Positions 8,981-18,417 of a stretch of DNA of 64,000 nt are shown here, piece by piece. The notes below the pieces were generated by a model. That model was not told the DNA's origin. It made no database searches and saw only the letters and a program-made list of their open reading frames with translations. The stretch comes from Palsa-343 sp036269135 (lineage in GTDB: Bacteria > Acidobacteriota > Terriglobia > Terriglobales > Acidobacteriaceae), in NCBI GenBank assembly GCA_036269135.1, contig DATASQ010000014.1, positions 1 through 64,000 of the forward strand, written 5' to 3'. The position numbers were made by a program, and so were the translations under genes. Positions within the stretch are counted from its first letter, which is position 1; the number at the start of each line of letters is the position of its first letter.

Positions 8981-9023
8981 CTTCCCCACCTCAGCCTCGG
9001 CGACCGCCATGGGAACGGGGCCC

Positions 9024-11879
9024 TTACTCTGCCCCCAACTCCTCCATAGCTTTCCGCGTCTTCTCCAGCAACACCCGATTCTCCGACTCCTGCTTCTTCA
9101 ACCCCTCCACCACAGCTGCCGGAGCCTTCGCCAGGAAAGCTTCATTCCCTAACTGCCGCTCCGCCGATGCCACCGCCTTCTCCAGCTTCGCCAGCTCCCG
9201 CGTCAGCCGCTCCCGCTCCGCCGCGGTGTCGATGGCAGCTTCAAAGACTAAATCAACGTCCCAAGCCACACCTCTGCGCCGACCGACTCGACCCGCTAAA
9301 ACATCGTGCGGCTGAGGCTTCACTTCAGTCACTTTGGCGAGATGACGGACGATGTCGATATTCCTCTGAACCAGTTGGTTCGCTTTGTCCGAAACAAAGT
9401 AGATGGCTGGCACGCGCTCCCTTTCAGGAACGTTCCGTTCTTTTCGCAAGGCTCGAAGATCGATGATCAGGTTCTGGAGCAGCATCATTATCTCGCTGGC
9501 TTCATCCGCATGAACTCCTGATTCGCTTCCCATCGGATACCGCGTTAAAGCAATCGACTTGGCCGGAGCCTCACCCTCATACACCGCGTGCCACAGTTCC
9601 TCCGTCAAAAACGGCATAAACGGCGACAGCAGCCGCAGCGCCGCCTCAAACGTCTCGAGCAGCGTCGTCAGCGCACTTCGAACAACGGCCTTCTCCGCGC
9701 CCTCGCCGAAATCCAGCCGCAGCTTCACAATCTCCAGATACCAGTCGCAGAAATCTCCCCAGAAAAATTGATAAACCGTGTTCGCCGCTTCGTGGAACCG
9801 ATACTCGCCCAGCGCCGCGTTCACCTCTAAAGCCACAGTATTAAGCCGCGAAGCAATCCACCGCGCCTCTATCGGCGCGCCTTCGCCAACTTTCGGCGTG
9901 CCGCCCAGCGCGGAGCTGTCAACCGCAACCCCCACCTCCCGCGCCCGCTCCACGTTCATAAAAATGAACCGCGCCGCGTTCCAGATCTTGTTGGCAAACG
10001 CCCGATACCCCTCCGTCCGCGCCTCGCTGAACGCAATATCCGTCCCCGGCGACGCCATCGACGCCAGCGTGAACCGCACCGCATCCGTCCCGTACTGCTC
10101 CACAATCGCTATCGGATCGATCACGTTCCCCTTCGTCTTCGACATCTTCTGCCGATCTGCGTCCCGCACCAGCGCGTGGATGTACACCTCGCGAAACGGC
10201 ACCGAATCGGCCAGCGCCCGCGGCGATCCATCGGCCATGGGCACGTCTTTCGAGAACCAGCAGCCCAGCATGATCATCCGCGCCACCCAGAAAAACAGGA
10301 TGTCGAACCCGGTCACCAAAAGCTGCGTCGGATAAAACACATCCAGATCCCGCGTGTGCCGCGGCCACCCAAACACCGTCACCGGCAGCAGCCCCGACGA
10401 GAACCACGTATCGAGAACGTCGGTCTCCTGCGTAATGTCCGCGCTGCCGCAATGCGCGCACTGCGTCGGATCCTCCCGCGCCACCGTGATCTTCCTGCAC
10501 CCCGCGCAATGCCACGCGGGAATCCGATGCCCCCACCAAAGCTGCCGCGAGATGCACCAGTCGTAGATGTTGTTCATCCACTCCAGGTAGACCTTCTCGT
10601 ACATCTCCGGCGTGAACCGGATCGCCTTCTTCCCCTCGGCATCCGCGCGCACAGCCTTCCGCGCCAGCTCGGCCATCGAATCGCCGCCGCCCTCGGGCGC
10701 CTTGTTCACCGCGATGAACCACTGCGTCGAAAGCCGCGGCTCCACCACCGTCTTGCACCGATCGCATTTCCCAATGGAGTTCACATGCTCCCGCACCGCG
10801 CCCAGCAGGCCCTGCGCCTCCAGATCCTCCAGCACCTTCTTCCGCGCCACATACCGATCCAGCCCCGCATAGGCGCCCGCCTCGGCGTTCATGTGCGCCG
10901 TCTCGTCCATCACCGATATCGCCGCCAGCTTGTGCCGCTGCCCAATCGCGAAATCGTTGGGATCGTGCGCCGGCGTGACCTTCACCGCCCCCGTCCCAAA
11001 ATCCGACTTCACCCACTCATCGGCGATCACCGGAATCTCCCGCCCCACCAGCGGCAGCCGCAGAGTCTTTCCAATCAGCCCCTGGTACCGCTCGTCCAGC
11101 GGATTCACGGCGACGGCCGTGTCGCCCAACATCGTCTCCGGACGCGTCGTCGCCACGGTCACAAACTCGTTCTCCGCACCGATCACCGGGTACCGGATCT
11201 CCCACAGCTTGCCGGTCTGCTCCTCGTGCACGACTTCGAGGTCAGAGATGGCCGTCTGGCACCGCGGGCACCAGTTCACGATGTACGCTCCGCGATAGAT
11301 CAGCCCCTGCTCGTACAGCCGCACGAATGCTTCGCGCACCGCCACCGACAGGTTCTCGTCCATGGTGAAGTACTCGCGCGACCAGTCCACGCTCGCGCCC
11401 AGCCGCTTCATCTGGTCGAGAATCGCCCCCCCGTAGTGCCGCCGCCATTCCCACACCCGCTCGACGAACTTCTCCCGCCCCAGTGCCTGTCGCGACGTTC
11501 CTTCGCTGGTCAGCTGGCGCTCCACCATCATCTGCGTGGCAATGCCTGCGTGGTCCGTGCCCGGCAGCCACAGCGCCAGATCGCCCCGCATCCGCCGCCA
11601 GCGGGTCAGAATGTCCATCTCCGTCTGGTTCAGCATGTGGCCCATGTGCAGCCGCCCCGTTACGTTGGGCGGCGGCAGCAAAATGGTGAACACATCGTTG
11701 CTCTGCGCGTGCAGCTTCTCCAGCTCTTCCGGGCTGGGTGTCTTTACCTCAAACAGCCGTTCCCGCACCCAGTACTCCGCCCAGCGATCTTCAATCGCGG
11801 CTGGATCGTACGCTTTGGGCAATTCACGCCGCGCTGTCTGCGCCGCGGTTTCCGTCGAGTCTTTCGCCTGCTGAGACAT
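9024..11879 (-). CDS. valS: Valyl-tRNA synthetase
   Basis: Charges tRNA-Val. The 951 residues match the class Ia ValS architecture: Rossmann domain with HIGH-type HMGH at residues 78-81, the inserted CP1 editing domain (TTRPETMLGDTAVAV), the KMSKS-type KMSK at 578-581 (KMSKTKGNVIDP), an anticodon-binding domain, and a C-terminal coiled-coil arm (ERERLTRELAKLEKAVASAE). Zinc-ribbon-like cysteines appear in CAGCRKITVAREDPTQCAHC. No T-box or other leader structure was recognised upstream. It heads the nadC-birA-coaX gene run. Confidence 0.98.
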   Translation of the reverse strand: MSQQAKDSTETAAQTARRELPKAYDPAAIEDRWAEYWVRERLFEVKTPSPEELEKLHAQSNDVFTILLPPPNVTGRLHMGHMLNQTEMDILTRWRRMRGDLALWLPGTDHAGIATQMMVERQLTSEGTSRQALGREKFVERVWEWRRHYGGAILDQMKRLGASVDWSREYFTMDENLSVAVREAFVRLYEQGLIYRGAYIVNWCPRCQTAISDLEVVHEEQTGKLWEIRYPVIGAENEFVTVATTRPETMLGDTAVAVNPLDERYQGLIGKTLRLPLVGREIPVIADEWVKSDFGTGAVKVTPAHDPNDFAIGQRHKLAAISVMDETAHMNAEAGAYAGLDRYVARKKVLEDLEAQGLLGAVREHVNSIGKCDRCKTVVEPRLSTQWFIAVNKAPEGGGDSMAELARKAVRADAEGKKAIRFTPEMYEKVYLEWMNNIYDWCISRQLWWGHRIPAWHCAGCRKITVAREDPTQCAHCGSADITQETDVLDTWFSSGLLPVTVFGWPRHTRDLDVFYPTQLLVTGFDILFFWVARMIMLGCWFSKDVPMADGSPRALADSVPFREVYIHALVRDADRQKMSKTKGNVIDPIAIVEQYGTDAVRFTLASMASPGTDIAFSEARTEGYRAFANKIWNAARFIFMNVERAREVGVAVDSSALGGTPKVGEGAPIEARWIASRLNTVALEVNAALGEYRFHEAANTVYQFFWGDFCDWYLEIVKLRLDFGEGAEKAVVRSALTTLLETFEAALRLLSPFMPFLTEELWHAVYEGEAPAKSIALTRYPMGSESGVHADEASEIMMLLQNLIIDLRALRKERNVPERERVPAIYFVSDKANQLVQRNIDIVRHLAKVTEVKPQPHDVLAGRVGRRRGVAWDVDLVFEAAIDTAAERERLTRELAKLEKAVASAERQLGNEAFLAKAPAAVVEGLKKQESENRVLLEKTRKAMEELGAE

Positions 11880-11938
11880 TCTTCCTCACGATAAAGGATT
11901 TCGCTTCTCCCCGCAGCCGCCACCAGGCAGAGTTCTGT

Positions 11939-11974
11939 CGCTCTCTGTGCTCTCCGTGTCCTCTGAGGTGAAGT
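11939..11974 (-). repeat. A-type repeat copy between bamD and valS
   Basis: On the minus strand this reads CACTTCACCTCAGAGGACAC then GGAGAGCACAGAGAG. It follows the bamD terminator hairpin and B-type segment, giving the same stop-B-A order as other copies. Confidence 0.6.
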
Positions 11975-12006
11975 GTTTTCCCTCTCAGGGCGGATGCAGC
12001 ATCCCC

Positions 12007-12036
12007 ACAAACAGAAAGGCCGCGCAATCGCGGCCT
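12007..12036 (-). terminator. Probable rho-independent terminator of bamD
   Basis: A perfect 8-bp stem (AGGCCGCG/CGCGGCCT, 12017-12024 and 12029-12036) with a 4-base loop. On the minus strand it is followed by TTTCTGTTTG. It lies about 50 bp after the bamD stop codon. The T-tract is interrupted, so termination strength is uncertain. Confidence 0.6.
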
Positions 12037-12050
12037 CTCTGTCCTCAGCT

Positions 12051-12086
12051 TGGCTACCGGCTACAGCCCACCGGCTCCCGGCCGCC
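12051..12086 (-). repeat. B-type repeat abutting the bamD stop codon
   Basis: Minus-strand sequence GGCGGCCGGGAGCCGGTGGG then CTGTAGCCGGTAGCC begins at the base after the bamD TAA. It belongs to the same family as copies after nadC, rsmH and the phosphoesterase gene. Confidence 0.65.
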
Positions 12087-13733
12087 TTAGAACGGATTCA
12101 GCTTGTCCAGCCCCTTCCTCTTCTTGTGCTGGCTGGAAGACTCATCCTTCTTATCGTACGGAGCCTTCTTCTTCTTGTTCGCCTTGCCGCTGGCCGTCGC
12201 GCCCGTCTTCACCTGCGCGTTCTGATCGCCCACCGGCACTTCATTGACCTGCTGCGGAGCCTCTGCCGGCTTATCGATTGACGGCAGCGGCTTCTGATCC
12301 GTCGGACCCACCGGGGTGGCAATCGGGCGGGCGTTCGCATTCGCCGCCACTCCGGCTGGAACTCCATTGCTCGGGGCCCCACCCGCAGCCCCGTTTCCCG
12401 GAGCCTCCGTCGCGTCGACCGCGCCGCCCTGGCCGCCGCTCGGCACCTGCACCGTCACCGTGCTGCCCGGCGATCCCGACGCATCCGGCACTTCCTCAAA
12501 CGTCAGTTTCTGTGCGGGGGGCTCGCCGCCCTCCTGCCCCGGCTGCGCCTGCTCGACGGTATTGTTCCCCGTCCCCCCCTGCGCCTCTTCTTCGCCCGCC
12601 GGCTGCTGCATCGTCCCCGGCGCCGGAATCGGCTTCCCGGCCAGGGCCGCCTTGAAGGCCGTCGAGCTCTCGTTGATCACCTCAGGCGCCGTCACCGGGG
12701 CCGGGCTCTGCAGCGAAGGCTCGCCCACCCGCGCCGCCTTGATCGTGCTGGGACCGTGCCCCAGCAGCGCCAGCGTCCGCGTCCCCAGTCGCACACTCAC
12801 CCGGCTGTCTTCTTCGGCCTGGCTCTCTGCCAGCGCCTGCGAACTCGCCTCCGGAATCGGTCGACCCATCGCAATCAGACGATCCTTGGCGTCTTCCACA
12901 TGCGCCGACAGCGGATACCGCGTCACCACCCGATCCCACGCGGCGGTCGCCTGATTGTCGTAGTACCGCACCAGCTCCGTCTTTGCCTTCGCCGGCAGCC
13001 TCGACTGCGCCATCTTCTGCGCTTCCACCGCATAGGAGTCGCCAATGGTGATCAGCGTCTCGTCTGCCTTGCTGAACAACGGATAGTCGTCCGACACCGT
13101 CTGCAGCCGCGCAATCGCCGCCGCGTAGTTCTCCCGCGACGCGTAATACTCCCCAATCTCGAACTGCCGCTGCGCCAGCACTTCCTGCACCTCGCGCAGC
13201 TTCTGCTTCGCCCGCGGAATCAGCGGCGAATCCGGGAACTGCTCCAGCATCGTCCGGTACTCCTGCTCCGCATGGATCGCATTCGCCGGATCCCGGTCCG
13301 GTTTCTCCATCTGCTGGAAATAAATGTCCCCCACCTTCATCTGCGCCTCGGCCGCTTCCGGCGAGTTTGGGAAGAAGGTGATGAAGTCCTTGTACTCCGA
13401 CTCCGCCTGCGACAGCGCCGCCGTCCCGCCTTCCTTAAACCAGGTGTCGCCTACCCCCAGCTTGGCGCGCATGTCGTACTCGGAATCCGGATAGGTGTTC
13501 AGCAGCGTCTGCAGGTCCAGCCGGGCCACATCGTAGTGGCCTTTCTTCATCGCCTTCATCGCCTTGTCGTACAAAAGCTTGTCCGGCTGGTTCGACTGCA
13601 CATTCCCCAGCGGATTGGCGCTTAAATCCTGATTTTTCTTGTGCTTCTGCTTTTTCTTCGCAAATGCGCACGGAGAAAAGACGATCGCCGCACCCAGACA
13701 AACTACCGACACTCGAAGGACCAACCGGTTCAT
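12087..13733 (-). CDS. bamD: BamD/YfiO-like outer membrane assembly factor with long C-terminal tail
   Basis: Part of the BAM complex that inserts beta-barrel proteins in the outer membrane, on the periplasmic side. A signal peptide (CLGAAIVFSPCAFA) is followed by a very Lys-rich stretch (KKKQKHKK). About five TPR-like units then span roughly residues 50-265 (YDKAMKAMKKGHYDVARLDL, YPDSEYDMRAKLGVGDTWF, FPDSPLIPRAKQKLREVQEV). The family is usually about 250-300 residues. Here some 250 further residues form a low-complexity Ala/Pro/Gly/Gln tail ending in another Lys-rich patch. The sequence before the mature Cys (FSPC) is a poor lipobox, so lipidation is doubtful. Confidence 0.85.
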   Translation of the reverse strand: MNRLVLRVSVVCLGAAIVFSPCAFAKKKQKHKKNQDLSANPLGNVQSNQPDKLLYDKAMKAMKKGHYDVARLDLQTLLNTYPDSEYDMRAKLGVGDTWFKEGGTAALSQAESEYKDFITFFPNSPEAAEAQMKVGDIYFQQMEKPDRDPANAIHAEQEYRTMLEQFPDSPLIPRAKQKLREVQEVLAQRQFEIGEYYASRENYAAAIARLQTVSDDYPLFSKADETLITIGDSYAVEAQKMAQSRLPAKAKTELVRYYDNQATAAWDRVVTRYPLSAHVEDAKDRLIAMGRPIPEASSQALAESQAEEDSRVSVRLGTRTLALLGHGPSTIKAARVGEPSLQSPAPVTAPEVINESSTAFKAALAGKPIPAPGTMQQPAGEEEAQGGTGNNTVEQAQPGQEGGEPPAQKLTFEEVPDASGSPGSTVTVQVPSGGQGGAVDATEAPGNGAAGGAPSNGVPAGVAANANARPIATPVGPTDQKPLPSIDKPAEAPQQVNEVPVGDQNAQVKTGATASGKANKKKKAPYDKKDESSSQHKKRKGLDKLNPF

Positions 13734-13834
13734 AGCACCTCAAAAATCCGCAGACCTCTGCGTCGTTCCCGTTCCCGACTTCCCATTCAGGAGAAAACCT
13801 GTCTGCGATTGCTCCCCCGATTCTCTACCCTGGC

Positions 13835-14509
13835 TCAGGCCACCTGCAAGGCCGCTCTTTGCGCCGCTTCCAGCAGCCGCCGCGCATCCCGCTCCGCGTG
13901 CCCCTCGCCGAAGACCGCGTTCCCCGCCACCAGCAGCTCCGCCCCCGCTTCAACGATGCCGGCTACCGTGTCGTGAGCCACCCCGCCGTCCACCTCAATC
14001 CGGAAGTGCAGCCCCATCTCCTGCCGCAGGTCCCGCAGCCGCCGAATCTTCTTCAGCGAGTAAGGAATGAACTTCTGACCGCCAAACCCCGGATTCACGC
14101 TCATCACCAGCACATGGTGCACCATCCCCAGCACCGGGATCAGCAGGTCTTCCGGCGTCGCCGGATTGATCACCACCGCCGGCTCCATCCCATGCTGTGC
14201 AATCAGCTCCAGCGTCCGATGCAAATGACGGCAGGCTTCGTAATGCACGCTCACCCAGTTCGCCCCGGCATCGGCAAACGCCGGAATAAACTCGTCGGGA
14301 TTTTCAATCATCAAATGGCAGTCCAGCGGCAGCTGCGTGTGCTTCCGCAGCGAGGCCACAATCGGCGGCCCCAGAGTAATGTTGGGCACAAAATGCCCGT
14401 CCATCACGTCCACGTGGATCGCACGCCCGCCCCCGCGCTCTGCCGCCGCAATCTCCTCGGCCAGCCGCGCAAAATCCGCCGAAAGTATCGATGGAACCAG
14501 CTCCACCAC
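13835..14509 (-). CDS. rpe: Ribulose-phosphate 3-epimerase
   Basis: Interconverts ribulose-5-phosphate and xylulose-5-phosphate in the pentose phosphate pathway. The 224-residue TIM-barrel shows all family signatures: PSILSADFARL at the N-terminus, IHVDVMDGHFVPNITLGPPIV, HLMIENPDEF, MSVNPGFGGQKFI, and IEVDGGVAHDTV. The catalytic Asp residues and the metal-binding His and Asp are intact. It lies 101 bp upstream of nothing else on its strand except bamD's start region and is divergent from the otsA-like gene. Confidence 0.97.
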   Translation of the reverse strand: MVELVPSILSADFARLAEEIAAAERGGGRAIHVDVMDGHFVPNITLGPPIVASLRKHTQLPLDCHLMIENPDEFIPAFADAGANWVSVHYEACRHLHRTLELIAQHGMEPAVVINPATPEDLLIPVLGMVHHVLVMSVNPGFGGQKFIPYSLKKIRRLRDLRQEMGLHFRIEVDGGVAHDTVAGIVEAGAELLVAGNAVFGEGHAERDARRLLEAAQRAALQVA

Positions 14510-14600
14510 AGTAGCCTCAGTGTATCAGCGCCCAACCGGCGAGCCGCTGCGGACTCCTGGCTGCAGGCTACCGGCCGCTCCCCTGCGTTACCCTTTCTCT

Positions 14601-16844
14601 ATGTCCCGCATCGCGCGGCTCATTCTCGGGCTCATCATCGGTCTTGCTCTCCTCGCCTGGGCTGCCTCGGGTGTCGTCGAAACCACCGCCCGCGAGTGGT
14701 TCGAGCGCGATGTCAGCATCCGCGCCCATCTGGCCCTGCACGGCTCCAGCCGCTCCCTTGCCCAGGCCTGGGATAATCCCCAGGAACTGCACACCCAGCT
14801 CCTCTCCATCGCTCACGACGAGCGCGTCATCGGCGTCGCCGCCTGTGGCCCCGACCTCCTGGCCCGCGCCGAGAGCCCCGGCTTTCCTGACGAATTCAAC
14901 TGCGCCGAAGTCGGCTCCCGCATCCTCAGCGCCGACCCCGCCCACGGCGGCGCTCCCTCCTTCCGCGAATGGAGCACCGTCGGCCTCCTGCCCACCGGAC
15001 GCGTCCAGATCAACGCCGCACCCATCGTCTCCGGCGGCCAGGATCTCGGCTTCGTCGTCCTCGTTCAGGACCTCAGCTATATCGATGCCCGCGAAGCCCG
15101 CGCCCGCACCTTCCTCATCGCCATCTTCGCCCTCCTTGCCCTCACCGCCTTTGGCGTCCCCCTCCTCGCCGCCCGCCGCGCCCGCTATGAGTGGAATCTC
15201 GAGTTCCGCCGACTCCTCCGTGGCGAAGGCCGCCGCACCCGCGAGTTCCAGCCCATCCTCTCCGATATGCGCGAGCTCCTCGGCCGCATGGCCACCGAGC
15301 AGGGCGATACCTCCGGTCCCTGGTCCGCCGCCAGCCTCAAGCAGACCCTCAGCCGTCTCCTCCACGGCGAAAAAATCGTCATCCTCGCGAACCGCGAGCC
15401 CTACGTCCACGAGCGCCTGCCCGACGGCCGCATCGAAGTCCAGCACCCCGCCAGCGGCCTGGTCACCGCCCTGGAGCCCGTCCTCCGCGCCTGCTCCGGC
15501 ATTTGGGTCGCCCACGGCAGCGGCTCCGCCGACCGCGACACCGTCGATTCCCACGACCGCCTTGCCGTCCCCCCCGGCGAAGAGTCCTACCAAACCCGCC
15601 GCGTCTGGCTTTCCGACGACGAGCTCCAGGGCTACTACTACGGCTTCGCCAACGAAGGCCTCTGGCCCCTCTGCCACGTCGCCCATGCCCGCCCCGTCTT
15701 CCGCGCCGCCGACTGGCGCCACTACCGCGAGGTCAATCAGAAATTCGCCGACGTCGTCTGCAGCGAAGTCGATTCCCGCGACCCCATCATCCTCGTGCAG
15801 GACTACCATTTCGCTCTCGCTCCGGCCATGATCCGCCGCCGCCTGCCCCGCGCCACCGTCATCGCCTTCTGGCACATCCCCTGGCCCAATGCCGAGCGCA
15901 TGGGCATCTGCCCGTGGCGCAACGAAATCCTCCAGGGCCTCCTCGGCTCCAGCATCCTCGGCTTCCACACGCAGCTCCACTGCAACAATTTCCTCGAGTC
16001 GGTGGACCGCTATCTCGAAACCCGCATCGACCGCGAGAACAACGCCGTCGTCATGCAGGGCCGCAGCACGCTCATCCGCCCGTACCCCATCTCGCTGGAG
16101 TGGCCCAGCCACTGGGCCGACTCCGCCCCCAGCCCCGAAGAGTGCCGCGCTCAGGTCTTTCGCGACTGGGGGCTCAAGCCCGACGCCCTGCTCGGCGTCG
16201 GCGTCGATCGTCTCGACTACACCAAGGGCATCGAGGAGCGCCTTCTGGCCGTCGAGCTCCTCCTCGAGCGCTATCCCGAATTCCGCGGACGCTTCACCTT
16301 CGCCCAGCTCGCCGCTCCCAGCCGCACCCGGATCCCCCGCTACCGCGAGCTCAACGACACCGTCGAGGCCCTAGCCGCCCGCATCAATGAGCGCTTCGGC
16401 CACGATGGCTACGTCCCCATCCTGATGCTCCGCTCCCACCACGAGCCGCCCGAGGTCTTCCGCTTCTACCGCGCCGCCGACCTCTGTTACGTCTCCAGCC
16501 TCCACGACGGCATGAACCTCGTCGCCAAGGAATTCGTCGCCGCCCGCGCCGACCTCCAGGGCGTCCTCGTCCTCAGCGAGTTCACCGGCGCCGCCCGTGA
16601 GCTCACGGAAGCCCTCATCGTCAATCCGTACGACCTCGAAGCCAGCAGTGAAGCCCTCGCCGCCGCTTTGCGCATGCCCATCGAAGAGCAGCAGGACCGC
16701 ATGCGTTCCATGCGCTCCCTGCTCGCCCAGTTCAACGTCTATCGCTGGGCGGGCAAAATGCTCGTCGATGCCGCCCGCCTGCGCGCTCAGGAGCGCGTCG
16801 CCGGCCGCCTCGCCGACCGCTCCCTCATCGGCTCCCCCCTCTGA
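14601..16844 (+). CDS. otsA: Membrane-anchored trehalose-6-phosphate synthase (GT20)
   Basis: Makes trehalose-6-phosphate from UDP-glucose and glucose-6-phosphate. The catalytic domain (from about residue 255) keeps the GT20 residues: VQDYHFALAP (Asp about 399), FWHIPWPNAE (His about 423), VDRLDYTKG (R537, K542) and SSLHDGMNLVAKEF. In front is an unusual 250-residue part: a membrane segment at residues 7-25, an extracytoplasmic domain of about 140 residues, a second membrane segment near 169-188, then a helical linker. That layout resembles a sensor module. The ATG at 14601 is preferred because upstream in-frame starts would overlap rpe. No otsB phosphatase is adjacent. A sugar porter follows 106 bp downstream. 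Confidence 0.88.
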   Translation: MSRIARLILGLIIGLALLAWAASGVVETTAREWFERDVSIRAHLALHGSSRSLAQAWDNPQELHTQLLSIAHDERVIGVAACGPDLLARAESPGFPDEFNCAEVGSRILSADPAHGGAPSFREWSTVGLLPTGRVQINAAPIVSGGQDLGFVVLVQDLSYIDAREARARTFLIAIFALLALTAFGVPLLAARRARYEWNLEFRRLLRGEGRRTREFQPILSDMRELLGRMATEQGDTSGPWSAASLKQTLSRLLHGEKIVILANREPYVHERLPDGRIEVQHPASGLVTALEPVLRACSGIWVAHGSGSADRDTVDSHDRLAVPPGEESYQTRRVWLSDDELQGYYYGFANEGLWPLCHVAHARPVFRAADWRHYREVNQKFADVVCSEVDSRDPIILVQDYHFALAPAMIRRRLPRATVIAFWHIPWPNAERMGICPWRNEILQGLLGSSILGFHTQLHCNNFLESVDRYLETRIDRENNAVVMQGRSTLIRPYPISLEWPSHWADSAPSPEECRAQVFRDWGLKPDALLGVGVDRLDYTKGIEERLLAVELLLERYPEFRGRFTFAQLAAPSRTRIPRYRELNDTVEALAARINERFGHDGYVPILMLRSHHEPPEVFRFYRAADLCYVSSLHDGMNLVAKEFVAARADLQGVLVLSEFTGAARELTEALIVNPYDLEASSEALAAALRMPIEEQQDRMRSMRSLLAQFNVYRWAGKMLVDAARLRAQERVAGRLADRSLIGSPL

Positions 16845-16950
16845 CCGTGCACGCCGTCTTCAGCTTCCTCTTCGAACCGGATGTGCGCACCCCGCATCCG
16901 ATACACAGGACGCCCGCCTCGTTCGGTCTCCGCCCGGGCTCACCTAACCT

Positions 16951-18417
16951 ATGCCGCGACTCAATCGCTATCTGGTCCTCATCACCCTCATCGCCACCCT
17001 GGGCGGCCTCCTCTTCGGCTACGACACCGCCGTGATCAACGGCGCGGTCGACAGCCTCAAGGCCTACTTCATCGACCCACGCTTTGCCAACCTCGCCAAT
17101 CCCGCCCAGGCCAACGCCGCCAGCTCGCTGCTCGGTTTTGTTGTCTCCAGCGCTCTGATCGGCTGCGTGATCGGCGGGCTCGCCGGCGGCTGGGTCAGCA
17201 CCCATATCGGGCGGCGCCGCGGTCTCATCATCGCTGCCGTCCTCTTCCTCATCTCCGCTCTCGGCGCTTCCGCCCCTGAATTTCCCTTCGCCCCCATCGG
17301 CCACGGAGGCCCGCAATTTCTGTGGAACTTTGTCGGCTATCGCATCCTCGGCGGCATTGGCGTCGGTCTCGCCTCCATGCTCTCGCCCATGTATATCGCG
17401 GAAATTGCGCCGCCCCGGGTGCGCGGCAGCCTCGTCTCATGGAACCAGTTCGCCATCGTCTTCGGCATGCTGCTCATTTACTTCGTCAACTACGGCATCG
17501 CTCGTTCCGGCGGCGGCAACGGCTGGCTCAACACCATCGGCTGGCGCTATATGTTCCTCTCCGGAACCGTGCCGGCCGGCCTTTTCCTGCTGCTGCTCTT
17601 CTTTGTGCCGGAGACGCCGCGCTTCCTCATGATGCGCGGCGATGAGGCCGGCGCGCGTGCCGTGCTCGACCGCCTGATCCCGCCCAAAGAGGGCGAAAAG
17701 GAAATCGCCGACATCCGCGCCTCGCTGCAGCACCACCGCTCCGGCGGCCTGTTCACCTTTGGCGGATTTCTCATCCTGAGCGGCATCCTGCTCTCCGTCT
17801 TCCAGCAGTTCGTCGGCATCAACGTCGTGCTTTACTATGCCACCGACATCTTCAAGGGCATGGGCATGAGCACCAATGCTGCTCTGCTGCAGACCATCAT
17901 TGTGGGCGGCGTCAACATGACCTTCACCATCGTGGCCATCCTCACCGTCGACCGCTTTGGGCGGCGCTTCCTGCAGATCTTTGGAGCCCTGGTGATGGCC
18001 GCCAGCATGATCTCCCTCGGCATGGAGCTCTGGCTCGGCGGCAAGGGCCTCGCTGCCCTCATCTGCATGATGATTTACACCGCCGGCTTTGCCATGTCCT
18101 GGGGACCCGTCACCTGGGTCCTTCTCAGCGAAATCTTCCCCAATCAGATCCGCGGCAAGGCTATGGCGATCGCCGTTGCCGCCCAGTGGGTCGCGAATTA
18201 CCTGGTCAGCTGGACCTTCCCCATCCTCAACAACAATCCTTTTCTCGTGAAGCATTTCAACCACGGCTTCGCCTATTGGATCTACGGCGGCATGAGCGTT
18301 CTGGCTGCCCTGTTCGTGTGGAGCAGAGTGCCGGAAACCAAAGGCCGCACCCTCGAACAAATGGAAGCCATCTGGCACCGGCTGAGCCGGAGCGGAGACA
18401 CCGCAAAGGCGGCGTGA
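16951..18417 (+). CDS. Sugar porter family MFS transporter
   Basis: Probably a proton-coupled sugar importer in the inner membrane, of the XylE/AraE type. There are twelve hydrophobic segments and the sugar porter signatures are present: GLLFGYDTAVINGA near the N-terminus, GGWVSTHIGRRRG after the second helix, YIAEIAPPRVRGSLVS, VPETPRF at the end of helix 6, QQFVGINVVLYYA in helix 7, and the C-terminal VPETKGRTLEQME. The 488-residue length is usual. The substrate is not deducible, with xylose, glucose and arabinose all possible. It follows the trehalose-6-phosphate synthase gene on the same strand, so shared expression is possible. Confidence 0.93.
   Translation: MPRLNRYLVLITLIATLGGLLFGYDTAVINGAVDSLKAYFIDPRFANLANPAQANAASSLLGFVVSSALIGCVIGGLAGGWVSTHIGRRRGLIIAAVLFLISALGASAPEFPFAPIGHGGPQFLWNFVGYRILGGIGVGLASMLSPMYIAEIAPPRVRGSLVSWNQFAIVFGMLLIYFVNYGIARSGGGNGWLNTIGWRYMFLSGTVPAGLFLLLLFFVPETPRFLMMRGDEAGARAVLDRLIPPKEGEKEIADIRASLQHHRSGGLFTFGGFLILSGILLSVFQQFVGINVVLYYATDIFKGMGMSTNAALLQTIIVGGVNMTFTIVAILTVDRFGRRFLQIFGALVMAASMISLGMELWLGGKGLAALICMMIYTAGFAMSWGPVTWVLLSEIFPNQIRGKAMAIAVAAQWVANYLVSWTFPILNNNPFLVKHFNHGFAYWIYGGMSVLAALFVWSRVPETKGRTLEQMEAIWHRLSRSGDTAKAA

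Noticed and set aside
10176..11894. A long plus-strand open frame opposite valS
   Set aside because: Arg/His/Pro-rich with no domain. valS on the other strand has all expected motifs.
14337..14600. An N-terminal extension of the trehalose-6-phosphate synthase
   Set aside because: It would overlap rpe antisense and encodes no recognisable sequence. The ATG at 14601 begins a proper membrane segment.
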